Of a DNA stretch of 64,000 bases, positions 13,452 to 22,477 are shown in pieces; the stretch's first letter is position 1; each line of letters begins with the position of its first letter. The stretch is from positions 153,983 through 217,982 of the forward strand of contig CAVTOY010000016.1 of assembly GCA_963736445.1 (NCBI GenBank), read 5' to 3'. Origin of the DNA: Thiosocius sp963736445. Its GTDB lineage: Bacteria > Pseudomonadota > Gammaproteobacteria > Chromatiales > Chromatiaceae. Made by a program: the position numbers and the translations under genes. A model generated the notes under the pieces. It did not search any database, was not told the DNA's origin, and worked only from the letters and a program-made list of their open reading frames with translations.

Positions 13452-13955
13452 TTAGAAGGGGATTGGAGGTCCTCGCCAATCGACCTGGTCGCGTGGCCGC
13501 GCCCTGGCGATCGCCGCCCGCGCGTCGCCCCAGCCCTCACAGGCATTGCGACCTCCCCGCCCGCGGACCTGATTCAGCAACCACTTGCACTTCGCGTACA
13601 AGGCAAAGAAGGCCAGGACCAGCCGCCGGTCAATGCCGCCGATCGCCTGCTGACTGCAGATTAGCTTATCGTCATACATCCCCCGGTCGGTCAGGCCCAC
13701 GGCACCGAAGGCACTGACCGTCACGCGTGTACCGCGCGGCAGCCGGCGCCCGAGCACGACGGCATCCAGCAGATCGCCCTCCAGGCCGACCAGGGTCTCC
13801 ACAGAACCGTAGTTGAAGGGACAGGGAAGTGGCGACACGAAATCCAGGCGTCCGGTCGAACCGCGTTTCAGAAAGCTCCCGCGGGGGACCTCGATGACGA
13901 CCTCCACCGTGGGCGGCGGCTGATGTGCCCGCCCCGGGCTACTCGGCCGTCGCAT
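13452..13955 (-). CDS. Inorganic-pyrophosphatase-like protein
   Basis: 167 aa. The ATG at 13955 is chosen because the homologous region begins at VEVVIEVPRGSFLKRG. It resembles soluble family I pyrophosphatases (PF00719), which hydrolyse PPi in the cytoplasm. Candidate active-site equivalents are E and K/R in IEVPRGSFLKR, the Asp of GDLLDAVVLGRRLPRG and the acidic residues of LTDRGMYDDKLICS. The C-terminal part from about residue 100 (hydrophobic LVLAFFALYAKCKWLLNQ, then Arg/Gly-rich) departs from canonical enzymes, so it is a divergent member. It overlaps the end of the thioredoxin gene by 17 bases, indicating a shared transcript. Confidence 0.75.
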   Translation of the reverse strand: MRRPSSPGRAHQPPPTVEVVIEVPRGSFLKRGSTGRLDFVSPLPCPFNYGSVETLVGLEGDLLDAVVLGRRLPRGTRVTVSAFGAVGLTDRGMYDDKLICSQQAIGGIDRRLVLAFFALYAKCKWLLNQVRGRGGRNACEGWGDARAAIARARPRDQVDWRGPPIPF

Positions 13956-14985
13956 TGCGCTCGAGGGCCCGGCTGCGCGCGAACCGCTGATAACTCCAGC
14001 CCTTCTCATACGCGCGCTCCAGGACCAGGCCGCAGGCGTTGAGCATACGCTGGCGCTCCAATACAGCGTCGGTCTTGAACACCGTCTTTCCGGCCTCATC
14101 GGTATACAGCAGCGCTGGCAGGCGGCTGAATTCCTCGCGCGCGAACCAGGCGGCCCCTGTCGTCGGCCGACCGTCGGGGCCGACGACGGGCGTCTCGACA
14201 TCGCTGGCGTCCAATCTGACCACCTCGAAGCGCTGCAGCAGCTGGCGCACCTCGGGCAACGCCAGTACGTCGGAATGAAAGGCCTCACAGGCGGCGCAGC
14301 CAGGCGCCTCGAAGATCACCAGTAGAGGCTCGGCCGCCGGAAAATCCGCGCGCGATAGTGCATAGGGCGGCCTCGCAAACAGCGGATCATCGCGCAACGG
14401 CGCGGCCCTAGCGTCGTCTTGTATCGGCGCTGGCCGGCGCGCCGCCAGATAGTCGCGAAAAGATAGCTTCGAATGATGACCGCCGATCAGGTAATCGAGG
14501 ATATGGCCGAAGCGCTCGGGCGTCTGATAACCGATGGCGCGGATCATCAGGTCGCCATCGGGACCGAAGAACAGCAGCGTCGGGGCCATGCCGGCCTTGT
14601 GCCGTTCCGCGAACCGCTTGATCGACAGGTCATCGCCGGCCATGTCGGTCATCTCGACATCGTCGAATATCTCCAGGCCAATGGCGACAAAGTTGTCCTG
14701 CACGCGTCTGGCGGTCGCCGGATCACCCAGGCTGGTGCGGATGAACTCGGCGCAATATGTACAGCCCTGGGTGGTGAACAACACCATGACGCCGGTCTTG
14801 CCCTGTGCCCTGACCGCCTCCAGGTCCGTCTCCAGATCGACCAGCCCGGGCGTCATCCAGTCCGGATGCGCGATATGCCGGGGGCCGTCCTCGATGCCCG
14901 CGGTAACCGACCCGCACAGCAGCGCGATCAACGCCAGCACCAGCTTCGCGCGAGACCGGTGGATAGGATTTTCGCTGGTTGTCAC
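13939..14985 (-). CDS. Secreted protein with two thioredoxin-like domains (SoxW-like)
   Basis: 348 aa. A signal peptide is evident at residues 12-30 (KLVLALIALLCGSVTAG), so it is periplasmic. Domain 1 (about 50-165) has a redox CxxC in FTTQGCTYCAEF and the cis-Pro segment GMAPTLLFF. Domain 2 (about 215-310) has CxxC in EAPGCAACEAF and RLPALLYTDEAG. The first domain resembles SoxW/thioredoxin-like proteins, suggesting disulfide reduction for periplasmic partners. Tandem thioredoxin folds of this kind are less common. The pyrophosphatase-like gene follows and overlaps it. The partner is unknown; no sox genes are visible. Confidence 0.82.
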   Translation of the reverse strand: MTTSENPIHRSRAKLVLALIALLCGSVTAGIEDGPRHIAHPDWMTPGLVDLETDLEAVRAQGKTGVMVLFTTQGCTYCAEFIRTSLGDPATARRVQDNFVAIGLEIFDDVEMTDMAGDDLSIKRFAERHKAGMAPTLLFFGPDGDLMIRAIGYQTPERFGHILDYLIGGHHSKLSFRDYLAARRPAPIQDDARAAPLRDDPLFARPPYALSRADFPAAEPLLVIFEAPGCAACEAFHSDVLALPEVRQLLQRFEVVRLDASDVETPVVGPDGRPTTGAAWFAREEFSRLPALLYTDEAGKTVFKTDAVLERQRMLNACGLVLERAYEKGWSYQRFARSRALERNATAE

Positions 14986-15000
14986 CCTGTCACTCCTCCG

Positions 15001-15365
15001 CGAACGCGATTGCAGATGGCATCCTTAGACCTATCCGGCATCCAGTGCAAGCCGCGGTGGCAAGAAAAAGAGCCATTCGGAGATGATCGCGCCAAGCTGA
15101 TTGTGCATCCGTGTGACCCATCAACCGCCTCGAAAGGATGCCGCCATGATCGACCGCTACTACACCGCCGGCACTGGGCGATTCAGCACCGCCGGCCGCG
15201 CAGAGCCTCCGCGTCAGTAACCGGCCAGACAACGCGTTTGTGTCATCCTGCCCATCGAAGGCCGACAGACGAATTCGATGCTCCTTCGGACATGGCGATA
15301 TCGTTATTGTCCGCTTGCGACTTTGCGCTAATCGTACCGATCAGATGCGTTTCCTACGACCGTTG
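15001..15365 (+). pseudogene. Decayed, internally deleted copy of the nitrilase locus
   Basis: Bases 15001-15170 match 20037-20205, the leader and first codons of the intact nitrilase: both have GCGATTGCAGATGGCAT, GCCTCGAAAGGAT and an ATG followed by codons for IDRYY. About 15205-15365 match 21205-21360, the sequence just past its stop (ATCGAAGGCCGACAGA, GATGCTCCTTCGGAC). The roughly 1 kb between is missing, leaving a frame of about 24 codons from ATG 15148. This is a deleted duplicate, not a gene. The remaining bases to 15550 show no gene. Confidence 0.75.
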
Positions 15366-15550
15366 CTGAATCTACAGCTGCCGCGGGAGTCATCCCAGCT
15401 GGAATCTCTCTTGGGCAACGTCAGCAATCAAAACAGCGTCGTCAATCCGTCGCAGCACGGCTGCTGACCTGCCCCCTTACCCATTTGTGCTCCGGTGTAA
15501 GATTCCGATAGTTCGAAATCGGCCCGGCTAACAAGGCAATTCTTGAGCTA

Positions 15551-16396
15551 TTGATTGGTCATAAGAAATGTTACCTGACCGAGCGAAGCGAGCAGCTACA
15601 GGTCGCCAAGTCGGCGCTAAGCCAAGTGTTGAATGCACTGATGAGCCATATCAGCCAGGCCGATGGCCACTACAGCGACTTCTCATCCGAGCTTGGCGAA
15701 ATCGCCAACGGTCTCAGCGCCGATACAACCGTGGAAGATCTCAATGGGGTTATCGACCGCGCCATGCGGGCGACCAATGCCGCCCTTGAGCGTGGCGCCG
15801 AACTCAAGCAGGAATTCTCGAGCCTCGCAGCAGAGATGCAGCAGGTGCGCAGCGAGATGGAGCGTTCGCATGAAGAGGCCAGGACCGACAGCCTAACTGG
15901 GGTGAACAATCGCCTCGCCTTCCAGGAAGAGCTGGATAATCTCCCAACGGCGGCGGATGAAGATACCCATGCGCCCTGCCTCTTGATGGTCGATGTCGAT
16001 TTCTTCAAACGCGTCAACGACACCTATGGCCACCAGACCGGGGACCATGCTTTGCGCATCGTGGCCCAGGAGATAAAGGCGATTTTAAGGGGGCGGGACC
16101 TGGTAGCACGGCACGGTGGCGAGGAGTTTGCAGTACTGTTGCGCGACACACCGCGCTCAGGCTGTATGGCAGTCGCGGAAAACATTCGAGCAGGGATCGA
16201 GCGCACCCAGATCCGCCTGCTGGGCGATTCTGGCGCCGGCAAATCGCTGTCGGTGACTGCGTCTTTAGGCGGTGCCTGGTTGCGTGGCGAGGAGGCCATC
16301 GACGCCTTTGTCGACCGCGCTGACCGCGCCCTGTATCAGTCCAAAAAAAACGGCCGCAACCGGGTTACTTGGGAGAATCGCGACACCGAGGCGTGA
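15551..16396 (+). CDS. GGDEF diguanylate cyclase, possibly 5'-truncated
   Basis: Makes cyclic di-GMP from two GTP. 281 aa from a TTG. The N-terminal half (1-110) is helical with a likely coiled coil (LERGAELKQEFSSLAAEMQQ). The GGDEF domain covers about 115-278, starting TDSLTGVNNRLAF, with the metal Asp in MVDVDFFKRVND and the active-site motif GGEEF at about residue 190, so it should be active. No RxxD inhibitory site is evident just before it. Coding-like sequence (FEIGPANKAILELL) continues upstream of the TTG to a TAG, and the decayed nitrilase copy ends shortly before, so the original start may have been lost. Confidence 0.85.
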   Translation: MIGHKKCYLTERSEQLQVAKSALSQVLNALMSHISQADGHYSDFSSELGEIANGLSADTTVEDLNGVIDRAMRATNAALERGAELKQEFSSLAAEMQQVRSEMERSHEEARTDSLTGVNNRLAFQEELDNLPTAADEDTHAPCLLMVDVDFFKRVNDTYGHQTGDHALRIVAQEIKAILRGRDLVARHGGEEFAVLLRDTPRSGCMAVAENIRAGIERTQIRLLGDSGAGKSLSVTASLGGAWLRGEEAIDAFVDRADRALYQSKKNGRNRVTWENRDTEA

Positions 16397-16629
16397 ATCC
16401 CCAGGCGAGCAATGTCTGAATTGTGCGATTTGTTCTTGCGGCGTAAGACGGCTTACGCCTGTTCCATCATCCTAAGATGGTCCCAGCATATCGACTGCTG
16501 ATCCGCCGGCGCGGACCTTGCAAAGCAAGTCATCGAACAGATGATTAGTCGGGAGTATGCTCAAGATTTCTATGTATTTTCCGATTGACCTGGAATGGAA
16601 TCGCACAGTCGGGACACCGGTTTAGTCGC

Positions 16630-17511
16630 ATGAATCAGAACCGCCTTCCTTTCTGCGGCCTGATGTTTGCGGCGGCCTTGGCCATCGCGCAGAGCATCGC
16701 CGCACAGACCATTCCCTTCTATTCCCTGGCCAATGCCCCCGCCGTTGATGGTGACGATGGAGACTGGAACGACGTGCCCGCGACCATCGTGCCCCTGAAG
16801 AAGACAAAACCAGACAGTGTGGTGGAGGCCAGGAGCGTCTCGATCAGAGGTGGGACGTATGGCGACCGGGTGTTTCTGTTCGTCGAATGGGACGACGATT
16901 CAGAAGACAGCGTGCACAAGCCCTGGGTCTGGAACAGCGAGCTGAACAAGTATATTCAGGGACCGCAGCGTGAGGACCGTCTCGCTGTCCAGTTCTCGAC
17001 CGATGAAAACTACTCGACCAACTGGCGCTCGGGCAAGGAATTCACCGCCGACACCTGGCATTGGAAGGCCTCCCGTTCCAACCCTCTGGGACTCGCTCAC
17101 GACAAAAGCCTGGTAGTCAGCCGCAGCAAGCTGTTGCGGGCATACAAAATGAGTATCGCAGATGGCGGCAGCATCTACAGATCGCGTCCCAGCGATGCCG
17201 GCGACAAGATCTACAAGACGACACGCTACAGGCTATTTGATCAGCCGCTGATGCCCAAGTACCTGCTGAGCGAATCCCCACAGGGCTCAGTTGCGGATAT
17301 CACGGCGCGTGGTGTGTGGTCGCAAGGAAAATGGCATCTGGAACTCAGCCGAAAACTGTCCACAGGCAATACCGATGACGTCGCGCTGCCGCAGCGGCCC
17401 GGAAGGGTCGCCGGCGGGATTGCTGTATTCGACCACTCGGAGAACGACGATCACGCCGTTTCCGACACACTGACCTTCGATTTCGTCCACGAACCCTGGC
17501 GCGCAAACTGA
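16630..17511 (+). CDS. Secreted ethylbenzene-dehydrogenase-related haem-binding protein
   Basis: 293 aa from ATG 16630, with a signal peptide ending AQSIAAQT. The mature protein matches the EB_dh gamma-subunit-like haem b fold (PF09459): APAVDGDDGDWNDVPA, the long beta-sandwich with FLFVEWDDDSE, and TADTWHWKASRSNPLG, where EB_dh-like proteins hold haem-proximal residues. It is probably periplasmic. It sits 18 bases before the GGDEF-EAL gene, so the pair looks like a haem-based input with a c-di-GMP output. The molybdoenzyme subunits that accompany true ethylbenzene/DMS dehydrogenases are absent, arguing against a respiratory role. Confidence 0.75.
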   Translation: MNQNRLPFCGLMFAAALAIAQSIAAQTIPFYSLANAPAVDGDDGDWNDVPATIVPLKKTKPDSVVEARSVSIRGGTYGDRVFLFVEWDDDSEDSVHKPWVWNSELNKYIQGPQREDRLAVQFSTDENYSTNWRSGKEFTADTWHWKASRSNPLGLAHDKSLVVSRSKLLRAYKMSIADGGSIYRSRPSDAGDKIYKTTRYRLFDQPLMPKYLLSESPQGSVADITARGVWSQGKWHLELSRKLSTGNTDDVALPQRPGRVAGGIAVFDHSENDDHAVSDTLTFDFVHEPWRAN

Positions 17512-17529
17512 TACCCCCCGTGGACCCCA

Positions 17530-19809
17530 GTGGATAGCAAACGCGACCCGGAAAAATCGCTCAGCAAGAAGAGGCTGCCAGGCATTCACTGGCTCATGGC
17601 CTCCGGCATCGTGCTGATGGTGGCCGGAAGCCTGGCAGTCATCCGCTACATCGTCTACGAAATCGACAACAACATCAGGCAAAACGAAGTAGTGCTCGGA
17701 CTTTCCCAGCACATCGAACTGGAGGCACAACTGTTCTCAGGGCACCTGCTGCCGGCGTTCAAGTCTCTCCATTCGCTTGACATCGCCGTGACCCGCCACC
17801 TGGCAGAGTTCAGGCTATATGTTCTGGATGCCGATCGGGGCCCTGAGTTTTTGACCCGCTGCCTGTCCGACACGCAATCGGCCTTTGACCGGTTTCCGCG
17901 CGACCTGCATGCCGCTACCGCCGTCGATCGGGAAGAACTCGAGGAAATCGTTGGCGTCTTCGTGGACATCACAAACGAGGCGCTTGAAGTCCGCAGCCCC
18001 AATCAGCTGCAGCAGCTGTTGTCGGATTCCGAGGATGTGTTTGCCGATTTCCAGACACAGCTGGCCGACACGAAGACAGCGCTCGACAACACTGTCCTCA
18101 CATTGGGCGAAGATATCTCTGAGGATCTGCGCAGCGCTGGAGCAAACCTGTCCATTCAACGCACGCTGTTGAACCGACTGGAACACACATCTGTCGGCAG
18201 TCTGTCGCTGCTCGTGCTGTTCCTGCTGATCGTCAGTGCCCTGCTGTTTCGGGCGCTGCAACGTCGCCTCGGTGCAGTCTCTGACTATGCGCGCGCCATC
18301 GCCGACGGGCAGTGCACTTCTGATATCGATTTCGAGTCTTCCGATCATATCGGCGACATGGCCGAATCGGTCAGCCACATGGGCACACGCCTCGCCTCAC
18401 TGGTCAAAGAGTCACAGAAAAAAGCGGAGATCGCGGTGCACGCCGAGCGGACCGCCCTGAAGCTGGCAAATTTCGACACCCTGACGGGTTTGCCCAACCG
18501 GCAACACTTCTTCTCCATCCTCGAATCGGTTCTAAAAGAGGCCCGACAGTTGGAGGAGAAAGTCGCGGTGGCCTATCTGGATCTCGACGACTTCAAAAAG
18601 GTCAACGATTCTTTCGGACACAGCATAGGCGACGAGCTTCTATGCGCCGTAGCGGAACGCCTGAAGCACAGCATGCGTGAGTCCGATTCTATTGCCCGGA
18701 ACACGGGCGATCCCCCACCGCCTAAGCTTTCACGCCTGGGAGGCGATGAATTCACTTTTCTGGTCACCGGCGTACATGATGTGGGTGAGGCCAGAATAGT
18801 CGCGCGCCGCGTGCTCGACACGCTGGCCAGGCCCTACCTGGTCGGCACCCGCGAGTTGTCGATCACGCCTAGCCTGGGAGTCGCGGTGTTTCCCAACAAC
18901 GGGGATACGGTGGAGGAACTGCTGAAGAATGCTGACATGGCCATGTACCAGGCCAAGGCGCATGGTCGTAACAACGTCATCCTGTACAGCGCGGAGATCG
19001 GCGAAAGCAATCGCAGTAAACTCAGCCTGGAACGCGACCTCGCAAACGCGGCAGAGCGCGGCGAACTGAGTATCCACTATCAGCCTAAGGTAGATCTGAA
19101 TTCCAACCGCATCACTGGTGCCGAGGCACTGTTGCGCTGGCAACATCCAAAACGCGGCTCGGTATCTCCAGCCGACTTCATACCATTGGCCGAAGAAAGC
19201 GGCCTGATCGTACAAATCGGCAAGTGGGTGTTGCAGCAAGTCTGCACTCAACTCGCACACTGGGCGACGCATGACATCACCCAGGTCCCGATTGCCGTTA
19301 ACATCTCAGCCAAACAACTCGCTTGCGGGGATCTGATCAGTACCGTTAGCGACTGTCTGAAGGCATCCGGCGTCACTGCCGAAAGCATCCAGCTGGAGCT
19401 GACCGAGAGCGTGCTGATGAGCGATACTGAGCTGGCTGTTCGCACGCTCAATCAGCTTAAAGGTATGGGCATACACACCAGCCTGGATGATTTTGGTACC
19501 GGTTATTCCTCGCTCAACTACCTCAAACGCTTCCACCTCAGCACGCTCAAGATCGACCGATCGTTCGTACGCGACATCGAGACCGACGTGGACGATGCGA
19601 GCATAGTCAAGGCGATCATCGGACTGGCCGACTCGCTGGGGCTCGACGTCGTGGCTGAGGGCGTTGAGAATGAACACCAGGTGGACTTCCTCCGAAGTCA
19701 CGGGTGTCGGACCGCACAGGGATTTCTGTTCAGCAGACCGGTGCCAGCCGCGGAATTCGTCCGCCTGTTGGGTTTCGACCGCAGCGAACGGGCCGCCTCC
19801 ACGCTCTGA
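17530..19809 (+). CDS. Membrane GGDEF-EAL c-di-GMP enzyme
   Basis: 759 aa from GTG 17530. Helix 1 is at about 18-40 and helix 2 at about 218-240, enclosing a roughly 175-residue periplasmic sensor region; a HAMP-like linker follows (RRLGAVSDYARAIADGQC). GGDEF domain about 305-470: TLTGLPNRQHF, YLDLDDFKKVND, and intact GGDEF near residue 403. EAL domain about 500-745: EALLRWQHPKRG, NISAKQLA, ELTESVLM, DDFGTGYSSLNYL and VAEGVEN. Catalytic residues of both activities appear present. It is co-oriented with, and 18 bases after, the secreted EB_dh haem protein, which may signal through the periplasmic domain. Confidence 0.92.
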   Translation: MDSKRDPEKSLSKKRLPGIHWLMASGIVLMVAGSLAVIRYIVYEIDNNIRQNEVVLGLSQHIELEAQLFSGHLLPAFKSLHSLDIAVTRHLAEFRLYVLDADRGPEFLTRCLSDTQSAFDRFPRDLHAATAVDREELEEIVGVFVDITNEALEVRSPNQLQQLLSDSEDVFADFQTQLADTKTALDNTVLTLGEDISEDLRSAGANLSIQRTLLNRLEHTSVGSLSLLVLFLLIVSALLFRALQRRLGAVSDYARAIADGQCTSDIDFESSDHIGDMAESVSHMGTRLASLVKESQKKAEIAVHAERTALKLANFDTLTGLPNRQHFFSILESVLKEARQLEEKVAVAYLDLDDFKKVNDSFGHSIGDELLCAVAERLKHSMRESDSIARNTGDPPPPKLSRLGGDEFTFLVTGVHDVGEARIVARRVLDTLARPYLVGTRELSITPSLGVAVFPNNGDTVEELLKNADMAMYQAKAHGRNNVILYSAEIGESNRSKLSLERDLANAAERGELSIHYQPKVDLNSNRITGAEALLRWQHPKRGSVSPADFIPLAEESGLIVQIGKWVLQQVCTQLAHWATHDITQVPIAVNISAKQLACGDLISTVSDCLKASGVTAESIQLELTESVLMSDTELAVRTLNQLKGMGIHTSLDDFGTGYSSLNYLKRFHLSTLKIDRSFVRDIETDVDDASIVKAIIGLADSLGLDVVAEGVENEHQVDFLRSHGCRTAQGFLFSRPVPAAEFVRLLGFDRSERAASTL

Positions 19810-20036
19810 CCGTTTACCATCTGGCACGCTGCGCGGTCGCAATGTCGCTCAATCGCGCAACAGATCGGAGTTGTCCAGGTTCTATGGAACAGCGTCGCGT
19901 ACCGCGCTGCTGGGCGAAGCGTTCAACAAAGAGCGCACCGATACGCTGCAGAAAAAACCGCGGGATTGGCTCGCGCTTGGGACCGAATGCGAAGCGACTC
20001 GGCGTCAGTCCAATTTGCGCTCGAGAACGAAACCGC
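19810..20036. other. Spacer without recognised gene
   Basis: Between the GGDEF-EAL stop and the nitrilase leader. Short frames exist (for example one reading ALLGEAFNKERTDTLQ), but none has a convincing start, ribosome site or family likeness. It may be remnant coding sequence. Confidence 0.4.
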
Positions 20037-20179
20037 TAACGCGATTGCAGATGGCATGCTGAGGCCTATCCCGCGTCCAGTACAAGCCACGGTGGTAAGA
20101 ACACGAGCCATTCGTAGATGATCGGGCCACAGTGATTAACGTACGTGTGCCCTGTCAACAGCCTCGAAAGGATACCGCC
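20037..20179 (+). repeat. Nitrilase leader, duplicated at 15001
   Basis: Untranslated leader of the intact nitrilase, shared with 15001-15147. The conserved stretch includes GCGATTGCAGATGGCAT at its left end and GCCTCGAAAGGAT just before the ATG, the latter providing the ribosome site GAAAGG. Its conservation in the decayed copy shows that the duplicated unit included the upstream region. Confidence 0.65.
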
Positions 20180-21172
20180 ATGATAGACCGCTACTACGCC
20201 GCAGCCTGTCAGACCGATTTTCCCTGCCCGGCGACACGCGATGAAATCGGCCAACGCACGCGCCGCATGTGCGAGATGGTCGAACAAACGATCGTCGGCT
20301 ACGAGCCCTTTTTCGATGTCCGCCTGCTGGTGTTCCCGGAGTTTGCCCATGCCGCACCGATCTACGACAGCGTCGCCGGCCTGCACGAAAAACTGGCAGT
20401 ACCGGTGCCCAACGAACACACTGAGGAGTACCGCAGGCTGTGCCAGAAGTACGGTTGTTACCTACAGAGCGGGACCTTCCTCGAGGCCGACCCCGGCTAC
20501 CCGGATTGTGTGTTCAACACCACGGCCCTGATCGGCCCCGAGGGTATATTGGCCAAGTACCGCAAGGTGAACACCTGGATCCCCTGGGAGATCCACACCA
20601 GTCCGCACGACGTGCCCGATTATCCGGAGGAGCCCTTCCCGGTGGTCGAAACGCCGCTGGGCCGATTGGGTGTGGCGATATGCTACGACTGGCTGTTCCC
20701 GGAGACCATCCGTCAGATCGCCTTCAACGGCGCCGAGGTGATCCTCCGCGTCTCGGCCTACATGGATCCCTGGGGCTCGAACGAACCCATGGACTGGTGG
20801 ACGCTGATCAACCGCACCCGCGCGCTCGAGAACACGACCTATGTGGTGGCGGCCAACCAAGGCGCTCGATTCGAAAACTATCCGCCGTTCAGCTGGCCCG
20901 GCAGCAGTATGGTCGTCGACTACGACGGCCGCATCCTGGCGCAGGCCGAGGCCGGGCCGGGCGAGAAGGTGGTTATTGCACCCATCGATATCGACGCGCT
21001 GCGCGCCGAACGCGGGCGGCGCATCGGCCACGACATGCGCTCGCATCTGCGCAGCAGTATCCATCCCTATCTGAGCCGCGAATACCTGGCACCGGCAGGC
21101 AGCGACCAGCCGCTCAGCAAACAAAGTATAGAAGCCCGTATCCGGTCGGCACGTCAGCGCAGCTGGCGCTGA
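20180..21172 (+). CDS. Nitrilase-superfamily amidohydrolase
   Basis: 330 aa from ATG 20180 with GAAAGG upstream; no signal peptide, cytoplasmic. Carbon-nitrogen hydrolase fold (PF00795). The Glu-Lys-Cys triad is visible: Glu in LLVFPEFAHA (about residue 56), Lys in LAKYRKVNTW, and Cys in VAICYDWLFPE (about 173). Members hydrolyse nitriles, amides or carbamoyl groups; IPWEIH and the length fit amidase or carbamoylase-like branches better than true nitrilases, but the substrate cannot be fixed. The gene stands alone. A second, deleted copy of the locus lies 5 kb upstream. Confidence 0.85.
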   Translation: MIDRYYAAACQTDFPCPATRDEIGQRTRRMCEMVEQTIVGYEPFFDVRLLVFPEFAHAAPIYDSVAGLHEKLAVPVPNEHTEEYRRLCQKYGCYLQSGTFLEADPGYPDCVFNTTALIGPEGILAKYRKVNTWIPWEIHTSPHDVPDYPEEPFPVVETPLGRLGVAICYDWLFPETIRQIAFNGAEVILRVSAYMDPWGSNEPMDWWTLINRTRALENTTYVVAANQGARFENYPPFSWPGSSMVVDYDGRILAQAEAGPGEKVVIAPIDIDALRAERGRRIGHDMRSHLRSSIHPYLSREYLAPAGSDQPLSKQSIEARIRSARQRSWR

Positions 21173-21194
21173 GCGCGCTGATACAATGGGCCCC

Positions 21195-21360
21195 GCAGAG
21201 CCTCCACGCCAACAACCGGCCTGATAGCGCGTGACTGTCTCCGCGCGCATCGAAGGCCGACAGAATCCGATGCTCCTTCGGACGTGGCGATATCGTCATT
21301 GTTTGCTGCGACTTTGCACTGATCACACCGATCAGATGGATCCCTGCGACGGTTGCTAGA
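21195..21360 (+). repeat. Nitrilase 3' flank, duplicated at 15197
   Basis: Sequence just past the nitrilase stop, shared with 15197-15365. It starts with CGCAGAGCCTCC and the ACCGGCC motif, the latter recurring at 22476 and, inverted, near 37760, then contains GCATCGAAGGCCGACAGA and CGATGCTCCTTCGGACGTGG. The recurrence at several rearranged sites suggests a recombination-prone segment. Confidence 0.6.
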
Positions 21361-22334
21361 TCTGCTCCGGAAATAGACCCGGCAGCCAGCGTGATGCCAA
21401 CTTGGCGGGAAAAGCTAGCCGCAGCGGTGCTCGGGTACTCGACGAGACAACGACACCCTGATTAACCAATGCGGATACCACCCGGCGACCTTGCCGGTCG
21501 CTCACGCCGAGCAGTTCCGACACATCGCCGCGCGCCAGCTCACCACGATACAGAATCGCTTCAATGACCCTCCCAGCATGTGGCGGCAACCTATCTGCTC
21601 GTCGCTCTTCTTCAGCCCATAGCAGGACCCGGTCACGCAAACGGTCTGGCTGTACCAACCCTTCCATGGATCTCACTTGATCGAGGCATGTCTCGAGGAA
21701 GAATCGCGTGAATGCTGCAAGCGCCTCCTCGGAAAAACTGCCTCGCCCGTCCAGGTCGTTGCGACGTGGCAGGTCGCATTCCGCAAGATGCGCCTTGTAG
21801 CTGCCTACATTCCGGGCCAGGCCACGCGCAATCGACCACACGCCGCTCGGAATCCTGAACGTATAAAAGATCTTTGGGCAAGCGCTCGCCGAACCGTCGG
21901 TGTACTTCGCAAATGCCGTCGGCACTTACCGCCCGCCCTCGCAGCCCGCCGCTATCGATCCAGTGCTGGACCGAAATATGGGCTCTGGCCTCTAGCTGTA
22001 GGTGGCGCTTCCCAACATCCTGGCTGTAGTCGTTTCTTAATGCGCGTTCAATATCGACCGGATGGGTGTGATGGCCTTCGATCAGATTGCTGTAGTAGCA
22101 GTTCATCGACCGAACGAGGCCGGCCAACGCCGTCAAAACGCCTTCCGGCAGGCTTCTGCAGAAACCGGTGGAATGACCTGCAAGCTCCACCGCCAGGTCG
22201 GCTAGGGTCTCGCGGTGACGGGACATGCCCGATATCCGCATCGGGTCCATCAATGCAAGCGATTCTCCCCGATCCACAATCGCCGGCGGGACCGTTTCTT
22301 TGGCCGCTTTATTGTCCGACTCTTCATCAGGCAT
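21356..22334 (-). pseudogene. Fic-family protein with catalytic motif deleted
   Basis: Fic proteins AMPylate or otherwise modify targets. The N-terminal part (from ATG 22334) reads ILVRSMNCYYSN-like SMNCYYSNLIEGHHTHP and ICEVHRRFGERLPKDLLY. The C-terminal part, in another frame from about 21870, reads VWSIARGLARNVGSYKAHL through a winged-helix end (DVSELLGVSDRQGRRVVSAL). The two halves abut near 21865, and the intervening segment that should carry HPFx(D/E)GNGR is absent in every frame. One deletion removed several tens of residues and changed phase. The protein should be inactive. The upstream 22335-22420 region is markedly AT-rich. Confidence 0.8.
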
Positions 22335-22477
22335 TTTTGTCTATTTTTCTATTACTTAAGACATCAATATACCAATGATAGGAGCAATTTTTGTCCGCTT
22401 CTAGGTCCGGACATAATCGGACCCGAAGCACTCCTCTCGGGGCGACGTAACCGGTCTAGTGGCTTCAGCAACCGCGC

